DNA of 39,432 nucleotides from Candidatus Zixiibacteriota bacterium. GTDB lineage: Bacteria > Zixibacteria > MSB-5A5 > JAABVY01 > JAHJOQ01. Shown piece by piece: positions 38,664 to 39,432 of this stretch. The notes beneath the pieces were generated by a model. It was not told the origin of the DNA. It did not search any database and saw nothing but the letters and a program-made list of their open reading frames with translations. The position numbers and the translations under genes are program-made. Where the stretch lies: contig JAHJOQ010000082.1 in assembly GCA_018820315.1 (NCBI GenBank), positions 1 to 39,432 of the forward strand, read 5' to 3'. The first letter of the stretch is position 1. Each line of letters opens with the position of its first letter.

Positions 38664-39432
38664 ATGCGTCACTCCGATTCCGGAAACAAGAAGAGGTTTG
38701 AACCAGAGGAATTGAGACGTTTGCTAAGGATGTTCTGGCTTTCCGCGGAGGATGGCCCGATGTCTCCCGTCATCGATTCGACTGTAAAGGCATACGCTTA
38801 TGGGCTTCCGCTGGCGATAGTGCACGAGGTCGGACCAACTGCACCCGTTTCGGAGACTCTGGCGGTGTTAGCCGTGAAACACACGGTGCATGTGAGGGTT
38901 CCCGACCCTGAGCCACCATTCTTAAAGGTGGATTTGTTTCCGGGCCCGAATTACAGCCCACCGTTGCCGGATGAATCCACAGGTATTCGATCCGTGCATG
39001 TCCCGTCCATGTCCGAACGCTTCAGTGACTTCGAGATGCTTGTGCCGTGCATCCTCAATCGCGTACTGGCTGAGTTGAATGTATTCCGACCAACAAAAGT
39101 AACCGGAGTCGAGGGGCTTTTTCTTTTTGTACTGTCGTACCTTCTGAAGTCACACAAGTTTACAATGACCAATGTTATTAGAGATGCTGTGATCGATGCA
39201 GACGGTGGTGCAGTTGCGGTCCCGTGTGATTTCTCGAGTTCCAAGGATAGCGGAGCTTTTTACGGATGGCTGCAGGAACTGACACCGGGTCCGCTTCTGT
39301 ACATTGGCGTTGGGAAAGACAGTGACAGGAAAGGAGAGGCCTACTCTGCGATAGACCACTGGCTAAATCGGAACGCGGCGAGTGTCCATCTCGATAAAGA
39401 GATCGTCAATGACATTGTCAACAATGGTGACC
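38664..39432 (+). CDS. Unknown protein, truncated by window edge
   Basis: An open frame of 256 codons from the ATG at 38664 to the last base with no stop; an in-frame TAG at 38655 fixes the upstream limit. GGGGAG lies 11 bases before the ATG. The visible part begins MRHSDSGNKKRFEPEELRRL and is soluble-looking and mixed alpha-beta, with a Pro-rich stretch (about 75-105: VRVPDPEPPFLKV, FPGPNYSPPLPDE) and a later GVEGLFLFVLSYLLKSHKF helix. No motif or signal peptide recognised. It lies 68 bases past the set B repeats, so it may belong to the accessory stretch. The length, even composition and lack of stops support a real gene. Confidence 0.7.
   Translation, partial: MRHSDSGNKKRFEPEELRRLLRMFWLSAEDGPMSPVIDSTVKAYAYGLPLAIVHEVGPTAPVSETLAVLAVKHTVHVRVPDPEPPFLKVDLFPGPNYSPPLPDESTGIRSVHVPSMSERFSDFEMLVPCILNRVLAELNVFRPTKVTGVEGLFLFVLSYLLKSHKFTMTNVIRDAVIDADGGAVAVPCDFSSSKDSGAFYGWLQELTPGPLLYIGVGKDSDRKGEAYSAIDHWLNRNAASVHLDKEIVNDIVNNGD

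Noticed and set aside
1-39432. Search by eye for tRNA and rRNA genes and for riboswitches
   Set aside because: No cloverleaf with a GGTTCGAATCC-type arm, no rRNA segment and no recognisable riboswitch core was found; a covariance-model scan would be decisive.

Overview
The window looks like a chromosomal segment of a Gram-negative anaerobe or facultative anaerobe of the FCB group. The best guess is Zixibacteria or a near relative. This rests on gene style, not on a marker gene: several secreted proteins end in near-identical type I dockerin pairs (GDADGSG.IDIDD), one ends in an FlgD/type A sorting-like domain, and there are a gingipain-type C25 protease, a trimeric-autotransporter-like protein and an outer-membrane barrel. 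No rRNA, tRNA or CRISPR array was seen.

Layout. 122-1853 (minus): a CDP-alcohol phosphatidyltransferase, an overlapping HAD-IB phosphatase (a plausible phosphatidylglycerol-type synthase/phosphatase pair) and a HAD gene wrecked by an internal deletion. 2061-5480 (plus): consensus promoter, sodium-pumping decarboxylase genes gamma, alpha, beta, and a perfect-palindrome terminator. 5508-10685 (minus): a 1725-residue C25 protease with dockerin. 11023-14214 (plus): an Rrf2 regulator followed by a membrane cytochrome b and an HdrD/DsrK-like iron-sulfur protein. 14298-14483: one palindromic repeat split by another. 15321-21540 (minus): a tight operon of flotillin, an aspartate aminotransferase fused to a degenerate PEP-carboxykinase-like domain, nucleoside diphosphate kinase and a divergent ATP-type PEP carboxykinase, with its own promoter and terminator. 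21661-26010: M43 metalloprotease with dockerin, zinc-phospholipase-like protein and small barrel. 26201-30153 (minus): glycyl radical enzyme closely resembling trans-4-hydroxyproline dehydratase, its compact activase, and a cysteine-rich protein. 30270-33327 (minus): YadA-head/S74 surface protein and a small dockerin protein. 33666-38600: accessory-looking stretch with an internally deleted MFS transporter, a four-gene SWIM-zinc-finger cluster ending in a HicB-DinB fusion, and orphan insertion-sequence ends. 38664-39432: a gene that runs off the right edge.

How the genes fit together. Oxaloacetate is a recurring node: the decarboxylase removes its carboxyl group and pumps sodium, the aminotransferase would make it from aspartate, PEP carboxykinase would turn it into PEP using ATP, and Ndk balances nucleotides. 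The Rrf2-controlled cytochrome b/HdrD pair is a quinol-linked electron module. The hydroxyproline dehydratase and the secreted proteases would suit a peptide- or collagen-degrading life; this is inference. The most unusual items are the aminotransferase/PEPCK-like fusion operon, the SWIM cluster, and the shared cysteine-containing C-terminal tail after the dockerins.
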